Numbered from the stretch's first letter, positions 24,046 to 37,047 are shown. The stretch is DNA of 64,000 bases from Berberis thunbergii (GCA_003290165.1 QNQO01000650.1:248001-312000); one strand, 5' to 3'. The notes: generated by a model not told the origin, from the letters alone. Made by a program: numbers and translations.

Positions 24046-25649
24046 ATTGCTGGCTGGTTTGGGTCTAGGCAGCGTGGATTTGTGTTGGGCTTCCTTCCCT
24101 TTTGGGCTTAGGGAAGTACTTCCATAGGCCGGGTGGAGAGTAGGCAAAGACTGAACCTCAATAGCAAAAGTTCAAAGCAACCCTTCCTTGGATAATAGTT
24201 CAGGGAAGAATAAAACAAACTAGAAGGGTGTTCAAACTCTTGGGGTCATAATTTCACTTCTCAATTATCATCCACATTTACCTAAATACCGTCGCATTTT
24301 CTGTGATATGGTAATAACATGACAATGTTTAAAATATGGACGCTGCAAACATCGCTAAGAAATGTGTTTGTCAATAGAACCGAACGTGATAAGATAGGTA
24401 AAGCGTCCAACTACGTTGCACACAGTACCAAAAATAAACATTATATAAGCAAACTAGAAAGCTGAGTGGTCAGCGATTCTTGAATTCTTTATTCACTTAC
24501 GTTTTTCACAAAAGAAAATATCAAAAGATTAGTTGCCAGGTATACATTCAAGCATCCAGAAATGCACTAGCAGACACATTACTAAGTTCAGGTAAATCTA
24601 CAAGATGTACATAAGAATCAAATCAAAGTTTTTCCAATTGGATATGGTAAATAAGAATGCAGGAAAAACATATTAGCATTATGAATCGAAGAAAAAGATC
24701 ATTCTTCATCACCAGCAGTTGAAAATTTAGGATTATAAAGAAAGAACAAAATCATGTACACTTCTATCAATTCATGAACATATATACATACATGGTGACG
24801 GGCTCCACAAAGATATGACGCTGACATCAACAAAGGATGGTTCTGAAGCATATTTCACCCTGGTGAGTAATAAAAAGTCTCCAGAGCAATTGTCGAACTG
24901 CCAACCATAAAGAGGTTAAACCAAAACATACCAAGATCACTTGTTCAAAATAGGTTTTAGGCATAGACAGTTGATCACCCTTTTCTAAAATCCCATAAAA
25001 CATTTAGTACAAGTCACCTGATTTGATGCTCAAAAAGTGGCTCTGCACAAGGCCTGCTCAACCAAGTCATCTAGTTGACAGTATTCTCATCTACCAATCA
25101 ACCAGAAAGCTGATTTAGTGTAACATTCATATCAAAAGTAACTGCCAAGACCTTCAGGTTTCTAATCTTAAGTCCAAGCAATAAAATATGTCCGATTAAT
25201 AGATTTAACTTTTTTTTTGTAAGACAGAGTAATTCTAGTAGCAACAATATTAACATGCACACAGGCAGGTAAATGTGCCAAATACTTCAATACCAAAACT
25301 TTCCAGATAAATCAATATGCAAAGAGAATATTAGTACCCTATCAAAGAAACTAAAACCCTCAAAGAGATGAACCGATTCCCAACAAAGGGAAAGCAAATA
25401 TTACCAGAAATTCTAGCAGTGAGGTCAGCAGTAAGTTGCACATCATAAGATTAGCTCAAGAAATCCTCAACTACCCAGTTTAACTGCCAGCAGTAAAATG
25501 AAACATTAAACAACCATGAAATACAATGAGACAACCATACTGATAGCGAGTCTCAATCAAACAAAAGGAGAAGAACGAAAGAAAAATTGCTTAGTAAACT
25601 CAAACGACACAATTCAACAGAGTTCAAATGAAAGGTCAATAGAAGTGAT
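24046..25649. other. Intergenic DNA and 3' end of the SRRM1-type gene
   Basis: No open frame of note. The part next to 25650 must contain the 3' untranslated region of the minus-strand SRRM1-type gene. The left part borders the broken gypsy integrase. Confidence 0.45.
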
Positions 25650-28600
25650 TTAGGGATTGATAGCCTTCCTCGCTCTAAGAGACTCAAGAGCCTTCTTTCG
25701 CAGCTCAATCTCAAGTATTTTTTGCTCGGACTCCATTTCTTCAGTGTCACTTGGATGAGAATCCCTCTTTGCAGCAGCCTGACCATCTGAATCATCAGTG
25801 CCATTGCGATTCCTCTCAATATCTGAAGGTGGGGTCACAGTATCCATCGGCTTGGCTTTCAGCTTGCCCGCACGTCGCTCTTCCCTTCTACGGTGCCGCT
25901 CTTGACGTCTTCGGCGCCTCTCCTCTTTCCGCAATCTCTTTTCTTCCTTCCTTTTTCTCTTTGCCTCCTTTTTCCCATCTACATCGGAATCATAACTGGC
26001 ATCGTCTTCAGAAGCCGTTTCATGTCGCTTTGACCTCTTATGCTTTCTTTTTTCAAGGTCATCTGACTTATTCCTATCATTTTTTTCAGAATCTGAACTG
26101 CCATAAGCAGTTTACTACTAGTATCAACACTTCTCATTGATTTTTGTGCAGAGTATGTTTTTTCTTTCAGGCTACTGTCAACAGTATTGTGTGACCGAGA
26201 ACGTTTCTTCTCATCGATTTCATAGTTTTCTCTTGAATGTACTTTATGTAAACTCCTAGGGTTTGGAGATTTGTCAGAAACGTCAACTGGTGAAGATCTT
26301 GCTCCCTCTATCCTCCCAGATCCATAAATGACCTCTTCCATGATATGTGATGCTTGTTGAGAAGTACCAGACCTCAGACGGGCTTTCTCACTGCCACCAA
26401 AAGTGTAGTGTCAATGCATTCAAACATAATGTATGAATATGGAATGATGAAATAAGCGAGATACATTAGAACAGATGACCAGACCCAGTTTTCCATCTCC
26501 CTCCATAAAATATATAACCCAGGGCCAGGTTACCATCTAATGATATATTGCCGAACATTTTATCAAACCTGAGCATGAAAAATGCACTACTAGTTCCAAA
26601 CAACACAGTTTCGAGCATTTTTTTTCATAAGACAATACATTTCTCATTTCCTACTTGGTATGGTACACAATAAAAATGCCTACAAGCAATGGATAACCAC
26701 AAACAGTAAAGTCCATATAGAGTCTGATCAAAATCATTAGATCAGTTGGTCAAGGGAAGTACCATAGAACACTTTTAAGGGATGGGGCATAGACTCCAAT
26801 AATATGAAAACTGTGCTAGCACTTCCACGTACCTCTTTTTTTCTTGATCTTTCATGCTTGTCTCTCTGTCATTAACACGATGTTGAAATTCACCCGAACG
26901 GTGCCCGGATACTCCAGAAGAATGCTCGCCATGAGATGGTTCCTTCACAGGAACATTTTTGTGACTACCAGCTTTGGGTGAATGATGTCTCCTTCGGGGA
27001 GAATCAGATACTTTACCTCCATCCCCCCTGAACATGCAATTACAGATTCAAGATAAGTATATAAAGAAATAACAGAAAACATATAATAAGTAGACCCACA
27101 GTTCAATCGAAAACACTATAAAACTCACCTAGCATAGACTACTCCCTCCACTTTATCAATTTCTGGACTTTCATGGCGCGAAACCCTATCTCGTGTTTGC
27201 CTGACAGGATTATCAGCAGAAGCTGCCTGTTCTCGTTTTCTCCTGACAGGACTCTCAGACAGACTAGAAGTCATTCCAAATGAAATATCAGTTCACATAA
27301 AACTTCAGATGAAAAGCACCCAAGATATGAATTTATAAACAGTAAACAATGCAACATATAACAATCAGACCTCCTATCTCCACTAGGACTTGAATTCCGT
27401 GCAGATGGTGAAGATTCTGATCGACTTGGAGATTTGGCTGGTGAAGGCAAAGAAACGGGCAATTCTCGACGTGCATCTATTTTACCCCTAGAATCCTGTT
27501 GGGGTGATCTTATGGAAATTGCTGGTTGGTGCGCGCCAGAGTCTGGTCCATTTCGTCCTCGGCGAACAGGGAACCTTTCAACAATACAGAGAATGTTTTA
27601 TAAGATGAAAAATGATTTGTCTAGCCAAGTTCCAAAGACCAAACCAAACAAAAAACAATTAAAAAGGTTACAGGAACCTCTCATGATACATTGAGAAACA
27701 TACCTTTCATAGGCATGATTATCATTATCGCCTTTAGATCCGACACCGTTAGTGTTGACATCATGATCCGTACTCAAACTCCTACGACTACGGTATGCAG
27801 GACTATGGCTTCTATATGGGCTACCACTGCAGCAAATATATGACCCAATTATATGCATCTACAGCATTCATAAACAAAAGATTAAAAGGTCAACACAAAG
27901 TAAAGTCGAGTACCGATTTCTTTGTTGTGGGGAACCCAATGGTGATCTTCTCCTTTGCTTTGAGGATCTACACTGAGCTGGAGATGGAGACCTCAGCCTA
28001 GGAGAAGGAGACCTATGCCAAGAAGGACTTGGTGACCTTTTACGAGTAGGACCAGGGACCTTCGCCTATCAGGTGAAGGTGTCTGACGATGCAAAGGAGA
28101 TCTCCGATGCATGGAAGGAGGAGAGTGTCGTCGGATAGGGGAGGGTGATCTCCGTCGCACAAGAGAAAGTGTTCTACGCCTTACCGGAGATGGTGTTCTA
28201 CGCCTTACCGGAGATGGTGTTCTCCGTCTTCTTGGAGGTGGTGATCTGCGTCTAAATGGAGATGGTGACCCACGTCGCCTTGCAAATGGTGACCGACGTC
28301 GAATTGGGGAAGGTGATCGATGTCTCCTTGGAGATGGTGATCGACGTTGGACAGGGGAAGGTGATCGACACCTCCTAGGAGCTGGTGATGTGCGTCGCGC
28401 AGGAGTAATTGATCTACGTCTCCTGGGTGAGGGTGATCTCCCCCATGAATGTGATGACAATCTCCGCCTTGAATAAGGTGATCTCCATCTTACGGGAGAA
28501 CGAGCTCTCTGTGGATAACGATAACGCCTCTCAACTGACCTGGAGTGTCCCCGTGGTGGAGGAGATCTAGATATGCTATCTGACTTGCGCCTGCCCCTGA

Positions 28601-30973
28601 AAAAACAGTACTAAAAATCAAGATCTATTCCCATAAAAAAAATACGAAAGCAAGTAGCCAATATACTAGTAGTAGCCTGCGATCCTCAAGAGGAAGGAGC
28701 TAAGAGATACGAAGTCAGACATGAAGAACTGAATTCAATCAAACAAGATCATAGGACAGAAATGTACCCCGAGTGACTTCTAGAATTAGACAATGACTTG
28801 CTGATCGATCTAGAGCCAGTGATTCTGCAAGAGCAAGCAAATAAAGATTGAAAACCTATAGAAATCTATGGTGTCTAAGAAAAGATCGTATCTGTTTTCG
28901 TTTGCACTTTGCAGAACATATATTTTATGCTGCCTCACAAACACAGGATATAACATGCATAGATGAATGAAATTAAAAATAAATAAATAAATAATAATCC
29001 CGAGGTAGATATACCTCGGAGATGAAGGGGAATGCCCTGCTGAATGTGGAGATCTAGAAATCCTGCAAAATATACCACATACCATTTAAAACACACAACA
29101 TTTCAAGAGCTGACAAAGTATCATAGAAGATGCATTTGACAAAGTATGACTTGTACATCTTAAGTTGCTACTAAAAATATTCCACCAACCTTAAGGCACC
29201 AGTGGCAAAAAGTAAAAGCTTAGAATATCAATGATGAAAAACTCCTCCATGCTGAAATAAGATGTTATTAGATCTACTGATAAGCTGATTGACATAAATG
29301 AAAAGGAATTGAAATCTCCGATCATAAATTTAATGCATGTGGTACAAAGATAAGGCATTCCACGAGAAAGCAAAGAAAAGACACAATGACGCAACCCCAT
29401 ATAGACTAGCACTTAAACACCCCCTGAGCCTACCCCTAATCAAAACAATAAAAATGTACTTAGTATTCCCCAGCGTAGAAAAGCGCTAATGAATCTATCG
29501 AAGAAAATAGGGAAGTGTCTTTTCTAATCCCACAGTAGATATTTATGTTTTAGTGTTGTGCAGCTAAGTATTTACAAGGCTGATAATACTACCATGCACC
29601 TTTGGTGTGATTGTGTAAACACAAACAAGGTATGAAAGACAGAGAATGCAGTCAGATTATAAAATATGTTGAAGAACATGATATTTACTTCAAAACGCAT
29701 ACATAAGCAAATTCCTACTACCAACCTGCTTCTCCTTCTTAATCCATTCCTCCCGTCAGATTCTTTTTCGTCTTCTGCCTGCGCGCTAGAAGCCCTAGGG
29801 ATCAGGTTCTTGGAAATACGATTGAATGCATCATCAGCGTCCCTTAAAGCATCGACCTCACCGTCCTACAGTAGTTTGAGGTAAAAGGACATGAACCCAA
29901 ATAATTGCAGAAGGAAGCTGAATGCCAGAAAAACACAAATGACAGTCAAAACAGAAAGTCCCAACAACGTCAAAGAGAAGTTAGCATAGAATGAACAAGT
30001 TACCATCTTAGACTTCTCCTGTTCAAGCTCCTTCTTCTTCTGAATCTCACTATTAATTCGATCTGATTCAGCCTGAATAACAAACCGCACCGGTGGTAAG
30101 TTAAAATTGCAGTTATAATCATCCAACATAAAACAGTAAGAGTTACAAGAAGTTAAACCTTCTTCTTTCGAATTTCCTCTTCTTTGGCATCTAAGAACTG
30201 CTGAGGGACACCACTAGCATTACTCTGAGCACTAATGAGGAGACCCCAAAGCTCTTTCATGAACTTTCCAGTATTTTTCTCCATGAATCCAGTAATCTGG
30301 ATTTGAACTTGCTTCCCATTAATCTCCTATATCAAACAGAATAGTCAACACGGACACAAGACACAAGACACGGACGCTATAAGTGAACCAAAATTAAGAA
30401 GACCTTTCCATCTAGAAGACCATATATAAAATTGATAAGAACTTCATCTTCAAACCCAAGAAGCTCAGTCACCCTATGTGCAATCCAAGGCTTTACGACA
30501 TCCATCTTCACTTTCGAAACATCCACCTACATAAACCCCATAAACAGAATACAGAAACTTGCTCCTTTGAAACCCTAACTGTGAAATTTTCCAGATTCAA
30601 CAAAAACCCTAACTTCAAAACCGTATTCACTTGTAAGATCAAAACGTGGGATCGAAATTAAACAGTTTGAATGTACCAGATGATCCAATTCGGGGGCGAA
30701 TTTCTGGGATTTCAAAAGCTTGGCTTGCTTATTCGAGAACCGAGTGTCTTGATCAGCCGACGTGCCCTAGAGAATCCAACAACCCATATTGGGGAAAAAC
30801 GTTTCAACACAATAATTCCAATTCAATCAGTTCAATTCGAGTAACGAAAACAAAATTGGGGAAAAAAAGTAACAGTCGATCGAAGTGTATCGATTCGATG
30901 CACGAATGGGAAATCTGAATCAGAGAAAGAGAGATTGGAGAGGAATAAATACCCTAAAAAAGCCGCCTGACAT
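25650..30973 (-). CDS. SRRM1: PWI-domain SR-repeat splicing protein (SRRM1-type)
   Basis: Fourteen GT-AG exons: 30973-30953, 30766-30677, 30526-30404, 30326-30159, 30072-30004, 29865-29726, 29062-29015, 28824-28768, 28596-27914, 27826-27704, 27574-27371, 27263-27129, 27027-26833 and 26390-25650. Exons 1-4 encode MSGGFFR and a textbook PWI fold (KPWIAHRVTELLGFEDEVL, then GFMEKNTGKFMKELWGLL); PWI domains bind nucleic acid in pre-mRNA splicing. Exon 5 is a charged helix. Exon 9 is a dense run of RRRSPSP-like units. The last exon ends in an Arg/Glu-rich coiled coil, LRKKALESLRARKAINP. The protein should act in nuclear speckles as a splicing coactivator. Intron phases agree throughout only if one base is restored in exon 9 (about 28052-28068) and one in exon 14 (about 25976-26116); then the length is about 932 aa. 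As given, translation would stop soon after the first lesion. Either sequencing errors or real mutations could explain this. Confidence 0.88.
27980..28470 (-). repeat. RS-repeat coding array in exon 9
   Basis: Units of 24-27 bases, each coding for variants of RRRSPSPV or RRRTPSPV, follow one another for about 15 copies. It is coding DNA under the splicing-protein frame. The antisense open frame across it is a shadow. Confidence 0.9.
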
Positions 30974-31210
30974 CTTCTTCTTCTACGTTAGGGTTATTGG
31001 AGAGATTGGTGAGGTTTTGGTTTCGCTTCGATCACCACAGAAGAGAAGTAGTAGAAGACATCGAGCGCGAGGTTTTGTGGAGTAAGGGTTGAGTTGTGTG
31101 AAGTGACCATGCGAGAGCGTGCGTGAAATTACAGAGAAATGGAATGTTATTTACAACTTACATTTCGTTAGGTACAACCCTAAGACCAAGAAACAATGTT
31201 ACCACGAACA
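30974..31210. promoter_or_regulatory. 5' flank of the SRRM1-type gene
   Basis: This must contain the 5' untranslated region and promoter of the minus-strand gene starting at 30973. No clear TATA box was seen, which is common for housekeeping splicing genes. Confidence 0.35.
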
Positions 31211-31300
31211 CTTCTAGAGAGTCCAGCATCTCTAGGATGATGGATGGTATTGGGCTGGCCCGACTGTGCGGGTTTGGCTCTCTAGAATTAGTGTGTTACT
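31211..31300. repeat. Relic of paired transposon ends
   Basis: TTCTAGAGAGTCCAGC at about 31211 and TTTGGCTCTCTAGAATTAG at about 31274 face each other. Both resemble the terminal repeats of the Pack-MULE-like element at 31484. This may be a relative that lost its interior. Confidence 0.4.
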
Positions 31301-31313
31301 ACTTAGAGCCCTT

Positions 31314-31451
31314 CTAGGGGGCGAGGGCTTGGGGGCATCGGAAGCGCAAGGCCCACCACCACCGCTCATCCTCCTTGGGGTGCGCTCGAGGTTAGCATCC
31401 CGAGGAGGATGGGCGATGGTAGGCAAGCATTGCGCCTCCCTCGCCCCCTAG
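31314..31451. repeat. GC-rich foldback sequence
   Basis: A perfect 14-bp outer inverted repeat, CTAGGGGGCGAGGG (31314-31327) with its complement at 31438-31451. An inner pair lies at 31363-31384 and 31395-31415 (CGCTCATCCTCCTTGGGGTG against the reverse of GCATCCCGAGGAGGATGGGC). Its right flank, CCCTAGAAT, resembles the flank of the other foldbacks in this window. Confidence 0.6.
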
Positions 31452-31483
31452 AATCAGGGAACTACTTATGTTATGACTATACC

Positions 31484-32724
31484 GAACCAGTCTAGAGAGC
31501 CATGTCTGACGCCAGAAGAGCCTCAAGGTGCACTCACGCATGTATGAGGAGAGAGAGAGAGTGATCTAAAAAAAACCCAAAACAAACTCTGTTATGTTAA
31601 CATTTTCCTTCCCCAAAAACAAAACAGATCTCATTTCCCCTCTCCAAAAATTGCTCATCTCCCCTCTCCAAAACAACACTTTTCTCAAGACCCTTCGTCT
31701 CATCAAAAGACCCAATCTTTCCATAGTTCTGCAAAGCTTCCTTGTAAATAGCTTAATTGGGGTGGAAATTTGGTTGCTTTGAAGTCCGTTCGAAGAGGTT
31801 GAGGGCTGATTTTTGGGTCTTTTGGCGGGGAAGGAGGATGAGGAGGTCATTGAAGGTGAAGTTTGGGGGGGAGTTGGTGGATGGGGGTGGCTAAGACTGC
31901 AAATGGACTAGTGGGGTTGTAAGTTGAAGATGTTGTGAGCTCTTCATGGTGTTGGAGAAATGAAGAGCATAGTAAGTTTGAGTGTTTGAGTGGTAATTGG
32001 ATAAGTTCAACACGTGCACCACCATCAACACCACCAACAAAGGAGTTTTGACACCAAAACTCATCACCAGATTAGAAAACAACCATCAACACATGCCCAA
32101 CACCTTTTGTTCAAGCAGATACTTCTTATTTCAAACAAGTAGTCCAAGTGCTCACTAGTTCATCGGGTATCGAAACAAGTTTCAAAAACGTCCCCAATAG
32201 CGCCTATTAAAAAATCAGGATTCGAGCTTTATGAGAAAAGGAACAGCCTCATCGAGAACTTCAAGATCCCTGACACGGTTCAGTGGCAGCAACAATTGTT
32301 ATCTCCGAGTATGCTTGATTTTCCTTCTCTTGTCCCCAGCTCAGTCGCCCCATTGAATTTACAACCATTTATCAGGTCTCCACTAAGTTTTTGTACTACA
32401 AATAGGAATTCATCTACCATTGATCAAGAAAATATGAAAAATTCAACAGGGTCAGAGCCTCAGCTTCTGCCATTGTTTCCTATGACACCCACAAGAATCG
32501 TAGGTTCTCCTACTTAAACTCATGGTGTTTTCTTAGTGTTAATAAATTGCATTTGTTGATAACAAAACTTGATTTGTAATGGCTCATTTGAAGTGAATGA
32601 CAAAAACCTTTGCTCCAATGTAATATTTGATTTTTTTAATCACTATCTCTCTCTCCTCAACACGTGCGCGATAACACACCCTAGTGCTCTTCTGGCGTCA
32701 GGGCCTGGCTCTCTAGAATTGTTG
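31484..32724. mobile_element. Pack-MULE-like DNA transposon
   Basis: The ends are terminal inverted repeats of about 80 bp: left (31484-31566) contains TCTAGAGAGCCATG and CTGACGCCAGAAGAGC; right (32640-32724) contains the same blocks inverted. The outermost bases differ (GAACCAG against CAACAAT). The flanks GACTATACC (31475-31483) and GACTGTACC (32725-32733) fit a 9-bp target duplication with one mismatch, the size made by Mutator-like transposases. The interior has no transposase but carries a host VQ-motif gene fragment. Long inverted ends, 9-bp duplication and captured host sequence are the Pack-MULE pattern. Confidence 0.7.
32073..32517 (+). pseudogene. VQ-motif protein gene fragment inside the transposon
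   Basis: The frame through 32100 reads TPFVQADTSYFKQVVQVLTS, the VQ motif (F-x-x-x-V-Q-x-L-T) that binds WRKY transcription factors. It stops at 32208. The next frame continues as KKSGFELYEKRNSL, LSPSMLDFPSLVPSS and finally LLPLFPMTPTRIVGSP before a TAA at 32515. That C-terminal order matches the VQ4/VQ19/VQ33 type group. A one-base frame change between the two pieces breaks it, and no start codon precedes the VQ motif in frame. Confidence 0.8.
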
Positions 32725-32733
32725 GACTGTACC

Positions 32734-34500
32734 ATGTGTTCCATGTAAGAGCATTTCCATGGATCCCCTAAAATAACCAAAAATCTATTTTATGGGGCTT
32801 ATGTGAGAAATGCATGTTCCAATGGATTCCCTAAATCATTCCCTACTTCACTTTCAACTTTCCATAAATTTAGGGGCAATCATATCATCCCTTAAATCTG
32901 AAATAAGATTAAAATATTTAAAATCTTTAATTTCCTAAATCAAAGCAAAATGAAATCAAGTGGAATATATATTTAAATAATGATAAATAAGTTAAAATAG
33001 GGATGTGGTTGGAGTGATGAAGAAACAGAGTGACCCCCTATATTTAGCTTTTGATTAAAATTGGGGATGATTGATCCCCCATTTTAACTTTTATCATTGG
33101 AGATGCTCTAATGCACCAATCACAATCCTAAAAGATTATATACATTAGTACATATTAGTAAGTAAAAACAATAAATATACGTTGACAAACTGTTTGTAAT
33201 TACCTTAAAATAGGTTGTGAAACGGTTATCACTATTAATCTCAAGTTGGATTTCAGATTTGTATATTACCTAAATATGATAAACTACTAAACACTTGTAC
33301 AAAAATATGATAACCATTAAGGTCTCGTTAAATTTTCGACTAATCGTCTATTCGGAACGGACCCACAAGCATACTATGTCGTACATTATGACCGATGTAA
33401 TGTAGAAAACAACATAAGCATTTCTTCTACTTTGACTTTTTTGTGTCTTTCAAGCAAGGAATGAGATTTCGTGAAATTTCATTGATAATTTGTTTTTTTT
33501 TTGAAATTTTGAAAAGAAAAAAAAAACAAAATTTAATTTAACATTTTTTTCAAGGGTTTTTTTTTTGAAAAATTTGAAGTTTTTTCGATAATTTCAGGGT
33601 TTTTTCATAAATTTCATTAAAAAAAACCCAACTACCAAAGGTTACATATTTTCGAGGATTTTTTCAAAACTTTTTGGAGTTTTTTCTAATTATCATTTCT
33701 TTAATTATATATTGATTTTTGGAACCACCTCCTTGATTTTCTAATCAACATCACTTTTAATTGTATACTGATTTTTGAAACCACCCCTTAACTTTCTAAT
33801 TATATATAGACTTCATGTTTCCTTCATTTCTTAGTATTTATGCTTCATTTAATGTATTTAATAGATTTATTCACCTGCATCTTATTTTTTCACATATTTC
33901 ATAGACCTCGAAATTCATTTATATATATTTCATGTGTTCTCGAAATTTTTACGTTTTTTCTTTCCACAACAAAATTTCCTCGAAATATTTCTTAAAATCA
34001 AGAGATTGAAATTAACTAAAAAAACGAAATCACAATCCTTGCTTTCAAGACACTTTTTTCTCTAATTAAGTTACATAATCGAATAAAAGAATATGTGTCC
34101 ATTTTCAAATTTGAACAACATTTTTGTCATTGTAAATAATAGATACCATACAATCTGATCATTGAGCAACTTTATCAACATGTGGTTATCTTAATATATT
34201 GTTGTAAATTATAGGTACAACAGTAGCAATTGTAGCATGAGCTGCGCAACAATAACAACTTTTTTTAGTAAATTTTATTCGTAAGGATTTGCCATCTACG
34301 TCAATGAATATTTGAGTTAAAATTGTTTTTATTATCAAGTAAATGAGTTATCCTATCTGTCTAGCATATAACATCATAGATTGACATTAGTAAAGAAAAC
34401 TCAAACTATTATAACCTTTTGACAATATTATATATAAAATTAGTATTCACATGCTACAGAAATTTAGCTTTGTAGTACACAAATGTCCAATGAGTAATAA
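32734..34500. other. AT-rich intergenic DNA
   Basis: No gene was recognised. There are poly-A and poly-T rich tracts around 33490-33680 with repeated TTTTCGAGGATTTTTTC-like words. No transposon ends were found. Confidence 0.4.
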
Positions 34501-36411
34501 TGATTTATAATAAATCTATTTTTGTATCTTATATTATAGTATGTCTAGTGATATTCACATAATTATTACATAATATATCCCTTAATTTATACATGTTAGT
34601 GTTTCGATTATTATATTTTATAGTAATTATTTCGTTTTTCTGTCTTTGTAGGAATTTGAGCGTAAACGATGAAATAATATTAAGGCGACAAGTTAAGGAA
34701 CGACAATTAATCGATTCTAACGGTGGTATAAAGCAGATGGTCACAAACCTAAACCCAAAACCTAATTCACAAACCTAAACCCAACCCAATGCCAAGCCCA
34801 ATCCTACCCTCATTGATGAATCATCCCCTCATCTCATCCCTATTCATCTTGATCACTTTTTATAAATACAAGAGAATAGGGTGAGAAAAAGGGGAGGAAG
34901 ATAAGGGAAAAGAAGAAATTAGACAAAAATCAAAACCTCTTTCTCTCAAATTGATTCTCATCACCCTCACTACTCATCCATCTCTCACTCACTCAGCAAT
35001 CACCTCCACCCTCCACCTCGCCACCACCATCACCCGAGCACCACCACCACCTCCGGACAGTCACCTCGCCACCACCGTGCAAGCACCGCCACCACCACGA
35101 AACAGGGGAGTGACAACCCTGTTTCGCATCAGAGCCACCTCCATCACCGTCCCTGTCCCTCTTCGTGTACATCATCCATCGACCACCATCACCTCTGGAC
35201 ACCACATCGAAAAACCACCACCACCACGCCGCGAAACAAAGCCTCACTGCGGCTCTGTTCCGCTTCGCCACAGCTCCCTGTTCCTCCTCTTCTCTCGGTC
35301 TCTCTTCGTCTCGAGTTCCTTCCTGCCTCCCTCTCTCGCGACCACCGTCACGACCAGACCGAGCATCACCGCCACCACCTCGCGAGACAGAGCTCGCAAG
35401 CAGAAACAGGGAGCTCCTTTCATTCTCTATTTTTTTTTTGTTTTCTTGGTGTTTCCTCACATTTTCTATTCTTTTGCAGGTTTTGGAGGCATTTGGAGGT
35501 CGAGGATTCTCGCGAGGAGCATGGAGGAAGGCGGAGCAGCGCCGCTGCTTGCTGGAGAGAATGACCGTCACTGTAGCGTACTGTAGCAGAGGCGGGAGAA
35601 CTGGTAAAATCTGTTATTTGGCTATTCACACCCTCGATTTTGCTTTGTACCACCATAGAGCGTTTTGGGAACATTTTCTCGAGATTCATGTTCGGACCAC
35701 CTGCTGATCTGCTTAGTACCACCACATTGAGTTTGTGACAAACTAAATGGGTTGTATAAGTTATTTTGATTTATTTTACTGAATTGTGTGCTTAATTGTT
35801 AATTACAATTTATTTCTGAATTTTTGATAAATTGTTTTCACCCTTCATGTTCGAGAAATTAAACTTGATATGTTTGGTAGTTAGAATTACCCTTTATCAA
35901 TATTCAAAGCATGTGCTAAAAATATTAAGCTTAAACTTTGATTAAGTGTGCCATAAAAAGACACTTAATACTTGGTAAGAGCGTATTTGCTTGAAATAAT
36001 TTGTTAATGTCTGATAGAAACATGATATAAGTTGAATTGGATTGTAACGATCACATATTCGGTGTAAGCAAGGGATTCTCATCCCTAAAGCTTCTCGTTT
36101 AAATTTTCAGTAATTTAGATTTAAATGTTTTTGCTAACTCATTGGTGAGTCCAAGCTCACAAAAATCCATTTTTATCCATATTTTTATTTTTTTATTTTT
36201 AATTTATTTTTAGTTTAGTTTTAAAAATGTTGTAACCCCCATTTTTCTCCAAATTAGTTTAATTAAATTATTAAATTCAATTGCATCCACTTTCCTCGTG
36301 GGATCGACCCGTACTTGCCGTTGTCTACCAGTTAGACACCGTGCACTTGCGGTTATTACAAGTGGGTTAAATTAACCTATTAATTTAGGTTAGTTAAACT
36401 CGCATCACCTA
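34501..36411 (+). mobile_element. Probable LTR remnant (Tat/Athila-like gypsy)
   Basis: The right end (about 36296-36411) has the series GGGATCGACCCGTACTTGCC, then ACCGTGCACTTGCGGTTATT, then a TTAGTTAAACTCGCATCA end. This word order is common at the LTR ends of long gypsy elements of the Tat/Athila group. Upstream is a GC-rich CCACCACC-type tract (34970-35400) with long overlapping frames on both strands, then AT-rich DNA. The left boundary is not visible, no gag-pol follows, and no target duplication was found, so it is either a solo LTR or a fragment. Confidence 0.35.
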
Positions 36412-37047
36412 GGTATGTAGGACCTTGCAAGTTCTCCAAGTTATGTCCATACTGTGGACTGAGCAATCTTTTTTTAGACTTTGTAAATGTTTTTCAACCA
36501 CTAAGTTTGAAGTACAATCTACATAGAAGAAAACACATCATTCAACAAAGGCACCAGTAGGTCATTCAAGACAATATACAATTTACGAGTACTGGAGAGA
36601 ACTTGATTTGTTTACTTGAATTAGCAAAAAAATAATCGAGTGTATGACAAGTGACTAAGACCTAAGGTAAGTATGTCTCTCACTAGAGATGGTCACCTAC
36701 TCGTAGAGAACGATTGCAAGCCAATAAACCATATGCATAAATTTATTTTTATGATTTTCTGATACAGTAGCAGACATGGTTTTTTTTTACTATGATTTAG
36801 ATATTCACATACCCTCACGACAACAAATTCGTTACACATGGATTTCATCAATCTTTATACATGCATTTGTCAATATATCAAAGTGCATATACAAACAAAC
36901 AATCTCAACTACAGACGGTCAAGCAACCTTCCAAACAATGCAAAGAAAATATGGAAATAAAGAGGATAACATACCCGACCGAGCTGGAAGCTGAAAATCT
37001 TAACCAAAGAAGTGGTGAACCTCATGTTGAAATCGTAATAAAAGTGA
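36412..37047. other. Intergenic DNA left of the copia element
   Basis: No gene was recognised. It ends with the GTTTT copy of the target duplication (37048-37052). Confidence 0.4.

Noticed and set aside
25751..26140. Plus-strand 129-codon frame over the last exon of the SRRM1-type gene
   Set aside because: It is a shadow of the Arg/Glu-rich minus-strand coding sequence.
28111..28476. Plus-strand frame and CRISPR-like regular repeats across the SR-rich exon
   Set aside because: The repeated 24-27 base units are the RRRSPSP coding repeats of the minus-strand splicing gene; the units are not identical and there are no spacers.
34951..35586. Long plus-strand frame (211 codons) with overlapping 192-codon minus-strand frame
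   Set aside because: Both are products of a GC-rich CCACCACC/GGTGGTGG tract and have no domain; it is better explained as LTR leader-like sequence.
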